A stretch of DNA of 64,000 nt from Bryobacterales bacterium F-183 (GTDB lineage Bacteria; Acidobacteriota; Terriglobia; Bryobacterales; Bryobacteraceae), in assembly GCA_016865505.2 (NCBI GenBank), contig AP025252.1:1178001-1242000 (forward strand), in the 5' to 3' direction. Each line of letters opens with the position of its first letter. Position 1 is the stretch's first letter. Below are positions 9,273 to 17,891 of the stretch, one piece after another. The position numbers and the translations under genes were made by a program. Below the pieces are notes generated by a model. That model was given only the letters and a program-made list of their open reading frames with translations. It was not told the DNA's origin and ran no database searches.

Positions 9273-9292
9273 CCTGGGTGAAATGCCCCAGG
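9273..9292. promoter_or_regulatory. Inverted repeat between the cbb3 operon and the response-regulator operon
   Basis: In the 159-bp divergent gap there is a perfect 6-bp inverted repeat, CCTGGG (9273-9278) and CCCAGG (9287-9292), with eight bases between. It is placed where it could act on either promoter. I see no FNR/FixK box (TTGAT-N4-ATCAA), which one might expect before a cbb3 operon. Function is not established. Confidence 0.3.
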
Positions 9293-9394
9293 GATTGGGG
9301 TGACATGGCGCAGGTCCGGGCGGGCTTGCCGTTTGTCTGCAACCCTTTCCACTTTGGAATTGGCGTTGCTATCGTTTGAGATGAAACGGAGCGC

Positions 9395-9769
9395 ATGAAC
9401 CCGACGAGGAAACGCATATTGGTGGCCGACGATAAGGCCGAAGGACGGGAACTGGTCCGGACCGTCCTCGAAAGAACAGGCTTTGATGTTCATGAGGCTG
9501 CCGACGGCATTGAGGCACTCAGCGCCGCGCACCGGCTTCAGCCGCACCTGATCATTCTGGACCTGCATATGCCTGGCCTGGATGGCTTTGGCGTAATTAA
9601 GGAGTTGCGCGCCGATCCCGCTTTTGGCGAGACGCCGGTGATGGCTTTGACAGCCAGCGCCATGCAAGGCGATCGTCAACGGGCCCTGGCGGCCGGCTTT
9701 ACGGGATACCTCGCAAAGCCAGTGTCGCTCAAGGCTCTGCGCTCAGAGGTGGTGCGCTTGTTAGCATGA
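9395..9769 (+). CDS. Single-domain response regulator (DivK/CheY-like receiver)
   Basis: The 124-aa protein is a receiver domain only. It has an acidic pocket (VADDKAEGREL), the phospho-acceptor Asp in LIILDLHMPG, the Thr/Ser switch in ALTAS and the conserved Lys in LAKPVS. No output domain exists. It overlaps the NtrC-like gene by ATGA and is followed by a histidine kinase, so it is probably a shuttle or modulator in a phosphorelay with both. Confidence 0.92.
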   Translation: MNPTRKRILVADDKAEGRELVRTVLERTGFDVHEAADGIEALSAAHRLQPHLIILDLHMPGLDGFGVIKELRADPAFGETPVMALTASAMQGDRQRALAAGFTGYLAKPVSLKALRSEVVRLLA

Positions 9770-11211
9770 GTTCGACCATGAGTGGACACACGGCAGCTGA
9801 TATTCGTGTCCTGGTAATTGACGATCATCCGGCAAGCCTTGAGCTTCTGGAGAGTGCGCTGTCGCGGCCCGGAATTGAAGTCCTCACCGCTCAAACCCCC
9901 GAGCTGGGTTTAGAGCTGGTTCGCGACCGCCGCCCGCAGATCGTACTCACCGACCTGATGATGCCGAACATCTCGGGTCTTGAAGTACTGAAGCGCGTGA
10001 TGGAGATCGACCCGTCGATCGACGTCATTCTCATGACTGCGCACTACTCGACGGAAACCGCAGTCGAAGCCATCAAAAACGGCGCGTCCGACTATCTGAA
10101 TAAGCCGGTGTCCCTGACGGTGATTCGCGATCGCATCACCAATCTGGCGGAGGCGGCGAGGCAGAAGCGGCGTGCGTTGCAGTTGGAAGAAGAGGTTCTT
10201 GCCAACGCCGAGTTTGAAGGCATTATCGGGAACAGTCCCGTGATGTGGGAGATGTTTTCGAAGGTCAAGCGCATCGCCCCGCATTACCGCGCGGTGCTCG
10301 TCACCGGCGAGACCGGGACGGGTAAAGATCTGGTGGCGCAGGCGCTGCATCGGCTGAGTCCTGTATCGCGTGGACGGCTGGTGGTGCTGAACTGTTCGGC
10401 GGTGGTCGAGACGCTGTTTGAAAGCGAACTGTTTGGACATATCAAGGGGTCGTTTACCGGGGCGACCACGGATAAGCCGGGGTTGATCGAACAGGCCCAT
10501 GGCGGGACGTTGTTCCTGGACGAGATCGGCGACATGCCGCTTTCGACCCAGGCCAAATTGTTGCGCGTGCTGCAGAATCAGGAAGTGCTGCGGGTGGGTT
10601 CGGTGACGCCGCGTAAGGTGGACATCCGCGTGATCGCGGCTACGCATCGGGACTTGCGTGCGGCGATTGCCGAGCGGGCGTTTCGAGAGGATCTGTTTTA
10701 CCGGCTGTCGATGGTGGAAATCCGGGTGCCGCGGTTGGCAGAGCGCCAGGGCGATCTATCGTTGTTGACGCGGCATTTTCTGGCGAAGTTTTCGCAGCAG
10801 TACGGCAAGCCGTTGCGAGGCCTGTCGCGGCGGGCGGAAATCCAACTGTCGCGGCATGATTTTCGGGGCAACGTACGCGAGCTCGAAAACATCATCGGGC
10901 ATGCGGCGATGATGGCCACGGGTGAGATTCTGGATGCGCCGGATCTACCGGATTATCTGCTTGCGCATCATGATGGTGGAGATGTACACGGCCACACGCA
11001 CGCGCCTGCTGCTTCTGCGATGGCGGCGCATGAAGTGCCGCAGGCTCTGGACTCGATTGAGGAGCAGGAACGCATGCTGGTGCGCCGGGCTCTTGAAGAA
11101 GCGAACGGCAATCAGTCCCAGGCCGCCCGTATCCTTCGTATCGGACGCGACGCGTTACGGTACAAGATGAAGAAGTATGGGTTCGAAGGGAGCTCATTCC
11201 AGATCCAGTGA
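9766..11211 (+). CDS. Sigma-54-dependent response regulator, NtrC family
   Basis: The 481-aa protein has three parts: a receiver (about residues 13-125, phospho-Asp in VLTDLMMPN, Lys in YLNKPVS), an AAA+ sigma-54 activation domain (about 150-380, Walker A GETGTGKD, Walker B GGTLFLDEIGD), and a C-terminal Fis-type helix-turn-helix (ANGNQSQAARILRIGRDALR). The sigma-54 contact loop reads GSFTGA instead of the usual GAFTGA. It overlaps its neighbours on both sides by four bases. The target promoters are unknown; the divergent cbb3 operon is an obvious candidate by position only. Confidence 0.93.
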   Translation: MSSTMSGHTAADIRVLVIDDHPASLELLESALSRPGIEVLTAQTPELGLELVRDRRPQIVLTDLMMPNISGLEVLKRVMEIDPSIDVILMTAHYSTETAVEAIKNGASDYLNKPVSLTVIRDRITNLAEAARQKRRALQLEEEVLANAEFEGIIGNSPVMWEMFSKVKRIAPHYRAVLVTGETGTGKDLVAQALHRLSPVSRGRLVVLNCSAVVETLFESELFGHIKGSFTGATTDKPGLIEQAHGGTLFLDEIGDMPLSTQAKLLRVLQNQEVLRVGSVTPRKVDIRVIAATHRDLRAAIAERAFREDLFYRLSMVEIRVPRLAERQGDLSLLTRHFLAKFSQQYGKPLRGLSRRAEIQLSRHDFRGNVRELENIIGHAAMMATGEILDAPDLPDYLLAHHDGGDVHGHTHAPAASAMAAHEVPQALDSIEEQERMLVRRALEEANGNQSQAARILRIGRDALRYKMKKYGFEGSSFQIQ

Positions 11212-12683
11212 AGATTGACGACCAGTTGGCGCCGGCCGTACTCGCACAGATCCTTGAAGGCGGCCGCGTGGGTCTTGTCGCGCTTTCGCCGGACGAAACG
11301 GTGCTGTCCTGGACTGCGGGCATGCAGCGCATCCTTGGTTGGAGTGCGGAGGAAGTACTTGGCCGGGCGTTGCCTACGCCACTCGAAGCGCAGACGCTTG
11401 CCCGTAGCAAGGACGGCGCCACTACGGCTGTCGAGGTCACTGTACTCACGCCGCCAGAGCCCGGCCAGAAGCTACTACTGGTGACCGATGCGCCGGCACG
11501 TGCGCGGGATCGCGAACTGTTCCGCTTTCGTGAACTGCTCGATGCCGCGCCTGACGCGATCCTGGAGATCGACAGCAAGGGCCGCATCATTCTGGTGAAC
11601 GACGCGGCGGAGCAACTGTTTGGCTATACGCGGCAAGAGTTGCTGCATCAGCCGGTAGATGTGTTGGTGCCCGATGCCGTGCGGGGCGGGCATCAGGAAC
11701 ACCGGCGGCGGTACGCGGAACATCCGACGCGCAGGCCAATGGGGAGCGGGCTTCGGCTGCACGGCAAGCGCAAAGACGGCAGCGAGTTTCCGGTGGAGAT
11801 CAGCCTGAGTCCGGTGTACTGCGAGGATCAGTTCTGTGTGGCGGCGATCATCCGCGATGTCAGCGAGCGCCACCAGAGCGAAGAGCGGCTGCGCGCCATG
11901 GAACGCGCCTATACCGAAGAGCTTGCGGAGAAGAATCGCGAACTGCAATCGCGTAACGCCGAAGTGGAGAAGGCGAATCGCATGAAGAGCGAGTTCCTGA
12001 GCGGGGTGAGCCATGAACTGCGCACGCCTCTGCACACGGTGATTGGCTTTACGGAACTGCTGCTCGAAGAGTTTGAAGGTCCGCTGACGGATAAACAGAA
12101 GCGCTTTACTAAGCACATCCATCGAGACGCGCAGCATTTGCTGGCGCTCATCAACGATGTACTGGATTTGAGCAAGATCGAGTCCGGGCGTTTAGAACTG
12201 CAGTCGGAAGTATTTCCAGTGGCGCACACGATCGACGAGGTGGTGTCGTCACTGAACGCGAAAGCAGCGCTGAAGGGGCTTCAGATTGAAGTGGACCTGG
12301 CGGACGACGCCATGGAACTGTTTGCTGACCGGCTGCGGTTCAAACAGATTCTGTACAACCTGCTGAGCAATGCGGTGAAGTTTACGGCGGCGTCGGGACG
12401 CGTGTGGCTGGAGGCCGAACCTCGCGGCGTGGGCGGTGTACTGATCCGCGTGAACGATACGGGTATTGGCATCGCGCAGACGCAGCACGAAGCGATCTTC
12501 GACAAGTTTTATCAGATTGGCCAGAAGCAGGCGAGCGGGGCGGAAGGTACGGGCCTTGGGCTCGCGATCACCCGGCATTTGGTGGAAATGCATGGCGGCC
12601 AGATCCGCGTGGATAGCGAACCTGGCAAAGGGAGCCGGTTCACGTTCACGATGCCCGGCTCCGCTTCGGCTGTCGCCAATTAG
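11208..12683 (+). CDS. PAS-domain sensor histidine kinase
   Basis: The 491-aa kinase has a short first PAS-like region (about 10-60), a full PAS domain (about 103-225, PDAILEIDSKGRIILVN), a coiled linker, a HisKA domain with the phospho-acceptor His in SHELRTPLH, and HATPase_c with N box NLLSNAVKFT, G1 DTGIGI and G2 GTGLGLAI. No membrane segment is visible, so it is likely cytosolic. The start is the GTG at 11208, overlapping the activator stop (GTGA). It is the presumed kinase for the two upstream response regulators. Its TAG overlaps the yggX stop tail to tail. Confidence 0.92.
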   Translation: MKIDDQLAPAVLAQILEGGRVGLVALSPDETVLSWTAGMQRILGWSAEEVLGRALPTPLEAQTLARSKDGATTAVEVTVLTPPEPGQKLLLVTDAPARARDRELFRFRELLDAAPDAILEIDSKGRIILVNDAAEQLFGYTRQELLHQPVDVLVPDAVRGGHQEHRRRYAEHPTRRPMGSGLRLHGKRKDGSEFPVEISLSPVYCEDQFCVAAIIRDVSERHQSEERLRAMERAYTEELAEKNRELQSRNAEVEKANRMKSEFLSGVSHELRTPLHTVIGFTELLLEEFEGPLTDKQKRFTKHIHRDAQHLLALINDVLDLSKIESGRLELQSEVFPVAHTIDEVVSSLNAKAALKGLQIEVDLADDAMELFADRLRFKQILYNLLSNAVKFTAASGRVWLEAEPRGVGGVLIRVNDTGIGIAQTQHEAIFDKFYQIGQKQASGAEGTGLGLAITRHLVEMHGGQIRVDSEPGKGSRFTFTMPGSASAVAN

Positions 12684-13000
12684 GCTTCTTTCTTCTCGGT
12701 GTCGGGGACGTAGCCCGGCGGCATTGCCGAGCCGGCACCCCAAAAATACTCTTCCATCTGTTTGAGTAGAAACTCCTGCGCTTCGCGCGTACCGAGGTTG
12801 AGGCGGTACTCGTTCATGATCATCTTCATCTGTTCGAGCCAGAGTCCCCAGGCCTCTTTCGAGACATTTTCGAAGACCTTGGCACCCAGCGGGTGACCGT
12901 CGAACGGAATCTCATCAAGCCCGTACATTTCCTTCTGGAACTTGACGCAAAACACTTTGCGTCCGGTCTTGTTCGTTATCTGCGGCTTCGGCGCCGCCAT
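12680..13000 (-). CDS. yggX: Fe(2+)-trafficking / oxidative damage protection protein (YggX family)
   Basis: The 106-aa product shows the YggX core: a Cys near the N-terminus (VFCVKF), then FENVSKEAWGLWLEQMKMIM, NEYRLNLGTREAQEFLLKQM and a short tail. YggX protects Fe-S clusters and handles labile iron. The open frame extends upstream to 13,210, but homology begins near the chosen ATG; ATGs at 13,018 and 13,039 are alternatives and would add a Cys-containing stretch. It is convergent with the histidine kinase, and the two stops overlap. Confidence 0.85.
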   Translation of the reverse strand: MAAPKPQITNKTGRKVFCVKFQKEMYGLDEIPFDGHPLGAKVFENVSKEAWGLWLEQMKMIMNEYRLNLGTREAQEFLLKQMEEYFWGAGSAMPPGYVPDTEKKEA

Positions 13001-13074
13001 TCCGGATCCACATCCCATATCTTCTATTGTAGATTCCATCCAACTGTCACATCTGGTGCGTATGCTCAAAGGGT

Positions 13075-14112
13075 ATGTTGCCGGTTGTTTTGATGCTGAC
13101 CCTGGCGGCCGATGTCCGCATGAACCAGATCCAGATTGTTGGTACGCACAACAGTTATCACGCGGGGCTGGCGCCCGAAGAGATGGAACTGCTGCGCAGG
13201 GCGAATCCACAAGCGGCGGATTCCCTGGCGTACGTGCATCCGGGGATTGTGGAGCAGTTGGATGCCGGGGTACGGAAGCTGGAGCTGGATGTGTTTGGCG
13301 ATCGCAAGGGCGGCTTGTTTGCAGACCCCAGGTACGTGCGCGAGGCCGGGACCACGATGCCTGCAGGCTGGATCGAGACGATGCGCAAGCCTGGCTTCAA
13401 GGTGCTGCATGTGCAGGATGTGGATGTACGCAGCCACTGCTGGACGTTTGTGGAGTGTTTGCAGGTGGTGAAGAAATGGTCCGACGGGCATCCGGGGCAT
13501 CTGCCGCTGTACATCTTTGTCGAGAACAAAATGGAGCGCGTGCCGGAGCCTGTGACGACAGCAGCGATGGACGCTTTGGATGCGGAGATTCGCAGCGTGC
13601 TGCCGCCGTCCAAGTTGGTGACGCCCGATGATGTACGAGGCAAGTTCGCGACGCTGGAAGAAGCGGTGCGGAAGCAGGGTTGGCCGCTGCTTTCCTGGGC
13701 GCGCGGGCGCATTGTGTTTCTGCTGGATCAGGAGCGCGTGACGCCACTGTATACCGCGGGGAAACATGCGTCGTTGAAAGGGCGCGTGATGTTTACCAAT
13801 AGCAAGCCGGGTACGCCGGATGCGGCGTTTTTGAAGATCAACGATCCTGGGTCGCGCAATATCGCTGAGCTTGTGAAGCAGGGGTACCTGGTGCGTACGA
13901 TGACGGACGGGGGTGCTCAGGCGGTTCGCGAAGGGCGTACGGCACGGCGTGATCAGGCGATTGCCAGCGGGGCGCAGATCCTGTCCACGGATTATCCGTT
14001 TGAATGGAAGGCACAGTCTTCCGGGTATCGCGTGACGCTGCCAGGGGACGTGAAAGCGCGCTGCAATCCTGTCAACGCGCCGCCGGGATGCCGCTTGGAT
14101 GGTCCCTTTTAG
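13075..14112 (+). CDS. Ca2+-dependent phosphoinositide phospholipase C-like protein
   Basis: The 345-aa protein has a short hydrophobic N-terminus and a PI-PLC TIM-barrel. One catalytic His lies in GTHNSYH near residue 25, acidic metal ligands in KLELDVFGD, and the second His in VLHVQDVD. This pattern fits the bacterial Ca2+-dependent PI-PLC-C1 family. It would cleave a phosphodiester in phosphoinositides or similar lipids, probably outside the cytoplasm. AAAGGG just before ATG 13,075 is a good ribosome site. The stop overlaps that of the convergent MFS gene. The actual substrate is unknown. Confidence 0.8.
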   Translation: MLPVVLMLTLAADVRMNQIQIVGTHNSYHAGLAPEEMELLRRANPQAADSLAYVHPGIVEQLDAGVRKLELDVFGDRKGGLFADPRYVREAGTTMPAGWIETMRKPGFKVLHVQDVDVRSHCWTFVECLQVVKKWSDGHPGHLPLYIFVENKMERVPEPVTTAAMDALDAEIRSVLPPSKLVTPDDVRGKFATLEEAVRKQGWPLLSWARGRIVFLLDQERVTPLYTAGKHASLKGRVMFTNSKPGTPDAAFLKINDPGSRNIAELVKQGYLVRTMTDGGAQAVREGRTARRDQAIASGAQILSTDYPFEWKAQSSGYRVTLPGDVKARCNPVNAPPGCRLDGPF

Positions 14113-15506
14113 CTTTCGCGGATGCGTACGGCGTTGCCGGCGTCTTTGGCGAGGCCGAGCATCTCGGCGAGCGAGAGAAAGCAGAAGCCGCCCATGAGGA
14201 ACATGGCGATGCGGAAGTCCCACACTTTGGGGTGTCCGACTTCGCCGCTCCACGTGGTGGCCAGGCGCAGGGCTAGGGTACCGAGTGCGATGCCCATGCC
14301 CATGGCAAGCTGCCCCATCGTGTTGAAGAGTGTGTTGGCGGCGCTCATACGGTCTTCCGGTACGTCGGCGAAGGCGATGGTGTTGTACGCGGTGAACTGC
14401 ATCGACCTGGCGGCTCCGGCGACGAAGAGAATGATCGCGGAGAGTACGAGCGGTGTACCGCTGCCGATGAATGCGCATACCGGAAACATGGCTGCGGTGA
14501 GCGCGCCGTTCACGAGCAGGATCGTACGGAAGGGGTAGCGGCGTAGGATCGGCGTGGTGGCAGGCTTCATGGCGAGGTTGCCTGCGAAGAGCACGAGTAC
14601 GAGAAGTCCTGAATGGAAGGCGTTGTAGCCGAGGCCGACTTGTAGCAACAGCGGTAGCAAGAACGGCAAGGACGACGCGGAGGCGCGGAAGAGCGTGCCG
14701 CTGCGTACGGCGACGGCATACGTGGGAAGTCGCAAGGCCCAGGGGTCCAGCAGCGGGCGTTCTCCACGTGTACCGTGACGGTACGCGGCGACGCCTGCGA
14801 TCAAGCCGCCGGCGAAGAGGGCGCCGCCGATGGCAAGGCTGTGTCCTTGCCCGATCCATTCCATGCCTGCCATGACGGATACGCAAGCGGTGCTGGCGAG
14901 TACGAAACCGAGCCAGTCAAAAGACCGGATTTCGAGGGTTTCTCCATCGGTGGGTAAGATGCGCATCGCCCAGAACAATGCGGCGATGCCCAGGGGAAGG
15001 TTGAGAAGAAAGATCCAGTGCCAGGAGGCGTGTTCGACGATGAAGCCGCCGAGCGGTGGACCGAGTACTGGCGCCGCGAGTCCCGGCCAGGTGATGGTGG
15101 CGATGGCGCTGATGAGGTCCTGCTTGGGTGTACTGCGGAGGACGGCGAGGCGGCCTACGGGTACCATCAGCGCACCTGCCGCGCCTTGCAGCAGGCGTGC
15201 GATGGTGAACGCATGCAGGCTCTGGCTGGCCGCACAGGCGATGGAGGCGAGTGTGAATCCCGCAATGGCGAGAGTGAAGATCCGCCGGACGCCGTAGCGA
15301 TCCACAAACCAGCCGCTGGCGGGAATCAGGACGGCGAGAGCGATGAGGTAGGCGGAAACGCCCAGGCTCATGTCGGCGACGGTGACGTGATAGCCGCGCG
15401 CCATGGTGGGCAGGGCGGACACGATGACCGTGCCGTCCAGATTCTCCATGAAGTACGCACCGGCCACCAGCAGCGGAATGCTGTTCCGCCGGACATCCGC
15501 AGCCAT
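14109..15506 (-). CDS. MFS transporter, DHA2 (EmrB/QacA-like) family
   Basis: The 465-aa protein has about 14 hydrophobic segments. It begins with the DHA2-type opening FMENLDGTVIVSALPTMA (Asp in helix 1) and has the loop motif DRYGVRRIF and antiporter motif C in PVLGPPLGGFI. Members export drugs or metabolites by proton antiport. It starts three bases after the aldo/keto reductase stop, so the two are cotranscribed, possibly to detoxify and export the same compounds (inference). Confidence 0.9.
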   Translation of the reverse strand: MAADVRRNSIPLLVAGAYFMENLDGTVIVSALPTMARGYHVTVADMSLGVSAYLIALAVLIPASGWFVDRYGVRRIFTLAIAGFTLASIACAASQSLHAFTIARLLQGAAGALMVPVGRLAVLRSTPKQDLISAIATITWPGLAAPVLGPPLGGFIVEHASWHWIFLLNLPLGIAALFWAMRILPTDGETLEIRSFDWLGFVLASTACVSVMAGMEWIGQGHSLAIGGALFAGGLIAGVAAYRHGTRGERPLLDPWALRLPTYAVAVRSGTLFRASASSLPFLLPLLLQVGLGYNAFHSGLLVLVLFAGNLAMKPATTPILRRYPFRTILLVNGALTAAMFPVCAFIGSGTPLVLSAIILFVAGAARSMQFTAYNTIAFADVPEDRMSAANTLFNTMGQLAMGMGIALGTLALRLATTWSGEVGHPKVWDFRIAMFLMGGFCFLSLAEMLGLAKDAGNAVRIRES

Positions 15507-15509
15507 GCG

Positions 15510-16469
15510 TTAGTAGGCGCTCGCAGTGTCGAGCAGCAGCACTTGTTCGGGTGTCAGCGCGATGTCTGCAGCCTTGGCGATTTCCTGTAGCTGCGCGACG
15601 CTGGTGGCGCTGGCGATCGGCGCGGTGATGCTGGAGCGCGCCATGAGCCAGGCGAGCGCAATCACGCCCGGGTTGACGCCATGCGCGGGGGCTACGGCAT
15701 CGAGGGCGTCGAGGATGCGAAGGCCTCGCGGGTTGAGGTACTTTTTGCCGACGCCGCCACCGCGGGCGCTCTTGTGTAGATCAGCCTCAGAACGGTACTT
15801 GCCGGTGAGGAATCCGGCGGCAAGGGCGAAGTACGGGATGACGCCGATCCCGTGCTTGAGGCAGAGCGGTTCGAGTTCGGCCTCAAAGCCCGCGCGATCG
15901 TAGAGGTTGTATTCGGGCTGCAGCGAGATGTACTCGGGGAGCCGATTGAGGCGGCCGGTTTCGAGCGCTTCCCCGAGCCGCTGTGCGGTGTAGTTGGACG
16001 CGCCGATGTGGCGGACTTTGCCTTGCTCGATGAGGGTCTGGTAAGCCTCCAGGGTTTCTGCAAGAGGCGTGTCGGGGTCGTCTTTGTGGGACTGGTAGAG
16101 GTCGATGTAGTCGGTTTGGAGGCGGCGGAGAGAGTCCTCGACGGCGCGGAGGATGTAGTCTTTGCTGAGTCCTTTGCCGCCGTGTCCCATAGGCATGCCG
16201 ACTTTGGTGGCGAGCACCACTTTGCCGCGCTTGCCGGGGTTGGCGGCGAACCACTGTCCGATGATGGTTTCCGATTCGCCACCCTGGTTGCCGGACACCC
16301 AGGTGGAGTACATGTCGGCGGTGTCGATGAGGTCAAAGCCGAGATCGACAAAGGCGTCGAGGATGGGGAAGGAGGCTTGGGGGGTGGGTACGGTCCAGCC
16401 AAAGACGTTGGCTCCGAGGGCGAGGGGGGAGACGGCGAGGCCGCTATTGCCGAGAGGTCGCTTCTGCAT
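15510..16469 (-). CDS. Aldo/keto reductase
   Basis: The 319-aa protein shows the full AKR tetrad: Asp and Tyr in DTADMYS, Lys in ATKVGM and His in YQSHKDD. The NADPH-binding motif appears late in the sequence. It reduces aldehydes or ketones in the cytosol; the substrate is not predictable. The opening MQKRPLGNSGLAVSPLALG is canonical. It is the first gene of a two-gene operon with the downstream DHA2 transporter. Confidence 0.92.
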   Translation of the reverse strand: MQKRPLGNSGLAVSPLALGANVFGWTVPTPQASFPILDAFVDLGFDLIDTADMYSTWVSGNQGGESETIIGQWFAANPGKRGKVVLATKVGMPMGHGGKGLSKDYILRAVEDSLRRLQTDYIDLYQSHKDDPDTPLAETLEAYQTLIEQGKVRHIGASNYTAQRLGEALETGRLNRLPEYISLQPEYNLYDRAGFEAELEPLCLKHGIGVIPYFALAAGFLTGKYRSEADLHKSARGGGVGKKYLNPRGLRILDALDAVAPAHGVNPGVIALAWLMARSSITAPIASATSVAQLQEIAKAADIALTPEQVLLLDTASAY

Positions 16470-16565
16470 GGTGGTGGTTGTACTTTCGTTGTACCGCGAA
16501 GCTGGATGCCGGGAAATTGGCTACAATCAGGGCATACCAGCGTTTTTGTCTACACGCGCAGGCAA

Positions 16566-16641
16566 GCCGGCATAGCTCAGCTGGTAGAGCATCTGACTTG
16601 TAATCAGAAGGTCTTCGGTTCGATCCCGAATGCCGGCTCCA
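16566..16641 (+). tRNA. tRNA-Thr(TGT)
   Basis: The 76-nt cloverleaf has acceptor stem GCCGGCA/TGCCGGC, D arm AGCTCAGCTGGTAGAGC, anticodon arm CTGACTTGTAATCAG with anticodon TGT, T arm GGTTCGATCC, and an encoded CCA (16,639-16,641). A possible -10 (TACAAT, 16,522-16,527) lies upstream. Its 3' half (from 16,595) is repeated exactly at 31,861, marking it as the integration site of the island to its right. Confidence 0.97.
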
Positions 16642-16643
16642 CT
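16595..16643 (+). repeat. attL: left copy of a 49-bp direct repeat (tRNA-Thr 3' half)
   Basis: This perfect 49-base direct repeat runs from the anticodon stem of tRNA-Thr to two bases past the CCA. The same 49 bases occur at 31,861-31,909. With the integrase 18 bp further in, the two copies define a 15.3-kb element integrated into the tRNA gene. The tRNA is left intact because the element supplies an identical 3' end. Confidence 0.95.
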
Positions 16644-16660
16644 AAATCAATAACTTGCAG

Positions 16661-17776
16661 TTACTGAATCGAAGCCGTGGTGGTGTTTGTGGGGACTTTT
16701 GTGGGGGGTCCGTCAGAGTTCGTGGGGATTTGCGCGAACGACATAGCCTCTACAGCCTCGCGTTTTGCGGCCATTCGGATGTGGCTGTAGCGCTCCAACA
16801 TCTTCCGGCTCATGTGTCCCATGAGGGCAAGCATGGTGGATTCGGACACGCCAGCTTCCGCAAGTTTCGTGCATGCGGTGTGACGAAGGTCATGGAAACG
16901 GCACGTGACCTTTGCCTCATCCCTTGCGTTTTCCCAAGCCTTCTTGAGAGTTGTGGCCGCCCGCGTCGGGTCGTTGGGAATGCGGATGCCGAACGGAAAC
17001 ACAAAGTGCGTCGGCAACGTCGCGCCAAAGCGTTTGGTGAACCATGCGGCGTGCTCCCCAAGGACAGCATAGAGCGCTGCATTCATTGGGATATCGCGGC
17101 CTGAGCCCGCGTCGGTTTTCGTTCTGCCGACCTGAATGACCCGCTGCTCGAAGTTCACACGACCCCACTGGAGCGCAAGGATCTCGCTGTAACGCATGCC
17201 AGTGGCGAGAGCCACTCGAACAAACGAGTACAGCAACTTTGACTTCGAACGCGCCGCCGCACGAAGCAACTGATCCTCTTCTTCCGGCGACAGGGCCTTG
17301 CCGAGATCCTTGTTCTCCTCCATCTTGCGAACTTTGGGCCACAAAGTCTTCCACGGCTTACCTACCGCACGGGAAAGCTCCCCCAGTTCCGCGTTGATGG
17401 TGCGACCCGAAGCCTCTTCTTCAAGCCGTTTCTTCATGTAGTCGCGAACAGCCTTCTCCGTGAGATCGGGGAGAAGAACTGTACCCATCAGTCGGGTAAC
17501 GTGCGCAAGGCACCCCTTCGCAAACAGCACACTCTTCGGACGGTGATTTAGCTTGTAGTGATCGAGGTAAACCTCGACGAGATCACTCACGCTACGGATC
17601 GCGTTCTGCTTGGGTTCCGAAGAGATTCCCGCAAGGGCCCTCTCCAGTTCCAGCTTGCGGGCCTTCTCTGCCTCCAGAGCGACCCACTTCCGCGTCGTAT
17701 TCGCCGACTCCCGAATGCGCTTGCCCGCGTAAATGAACTCGTAGTGCCACGTAGTTCCACGCTTGTAAACGCCCAT
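16661..17776 (-). CDS. Tyrosine-family site-specific integrase of the island
   Basis: The 371-aa phage-type integrase has an N-terminal arm-binding region (VYKRGTTWHYEF), a SAM-like core-binding domain (about 70-150) and a catalytic domain. The active-site residues are visible: Arg in ATGMRYSEIL, Lys in GRTKTDAG, HDLRH, His in GHMS and Tyr in MLERYSHIR. It would recombine attP with the tRNA-Thr site. AAAGGAGACATC before ATG 17,776 is a strong ribosome site and fixes the start. The tail ends in a PTKVPT-type stretch that is echoed by a remnant near attR. It is divergent from the RHH gene. Confidence 0.95.
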   Translation of the reverse strand: MGVYKRGTTWHYEFIYAGKRIRESANTTRKWVALEAEKARKLELERALAGISSEPKQNAIRSVSDLVEVYLDHYKLNHRPKSVLFAKGCLAHVTRLMGTVLLPDLTEKAVRDYMKKRLEEEASGRTINAELGELSRAVGKPWKTLWPKVRKMEENKDLGKALSPEEEDQLLRAAARSKSKLLYSFVRVALATGMRYSEILALQWGRVNFEQRVIQVGRTKTDAGSGRDIPMNAALYAVLGEHAAWFTKRFGATLPTHFVFPFGIRIPNDPTRAATTLKKAWENARDEAKVTCRFHDLRHTACTKLAEAGVSESTMLALMGHMSRKMLERYSHIRMAAKREAVEAMSFAQIPTNSDGPPTKVPTNTTTASIQ

Positions 17777-17847
17777 GATGTCTCCTTTCCTTGGACAATT
17801 CACCGCACAAGCAATGCGCGGTAAGTCGATTTTACGGGCATTTGAAC

Positions 17848-17873
17848 ACGATAGTCAATATCGTATATACGAT
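17848..17873. promoter_or_regulatory. Alternating half-site operator between int and the RHH gene
   Basis: Three half-sites alternate in orientation: ACGATA (17,848-17,853), TATCGT (17,859-17,864) and ATACGAT (17,867-17,873). The last two form the perfect 14-bp palindrome ATCGTATATACGAT (17,860-17,873), and the first two form an inverted repeat with a 5-bp spacer. Location 18 bp before the RHH gene and 72 bp before int fits an autoregulatory operator that also controls the integrase. No binding data support this. Confidence 0.6.
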
Positions 17874-17891
17874 TTCTGGTAAGCTCAAACT

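Noticed and set aside
13066-14886. 606-codon minus-strand frame across the PI-PLC and MFS genes
   Set aside because: It is antisense to a clear PI-PLC gene and out of frame with the MFS gene, and its translation is Arg/His-rich without domains.
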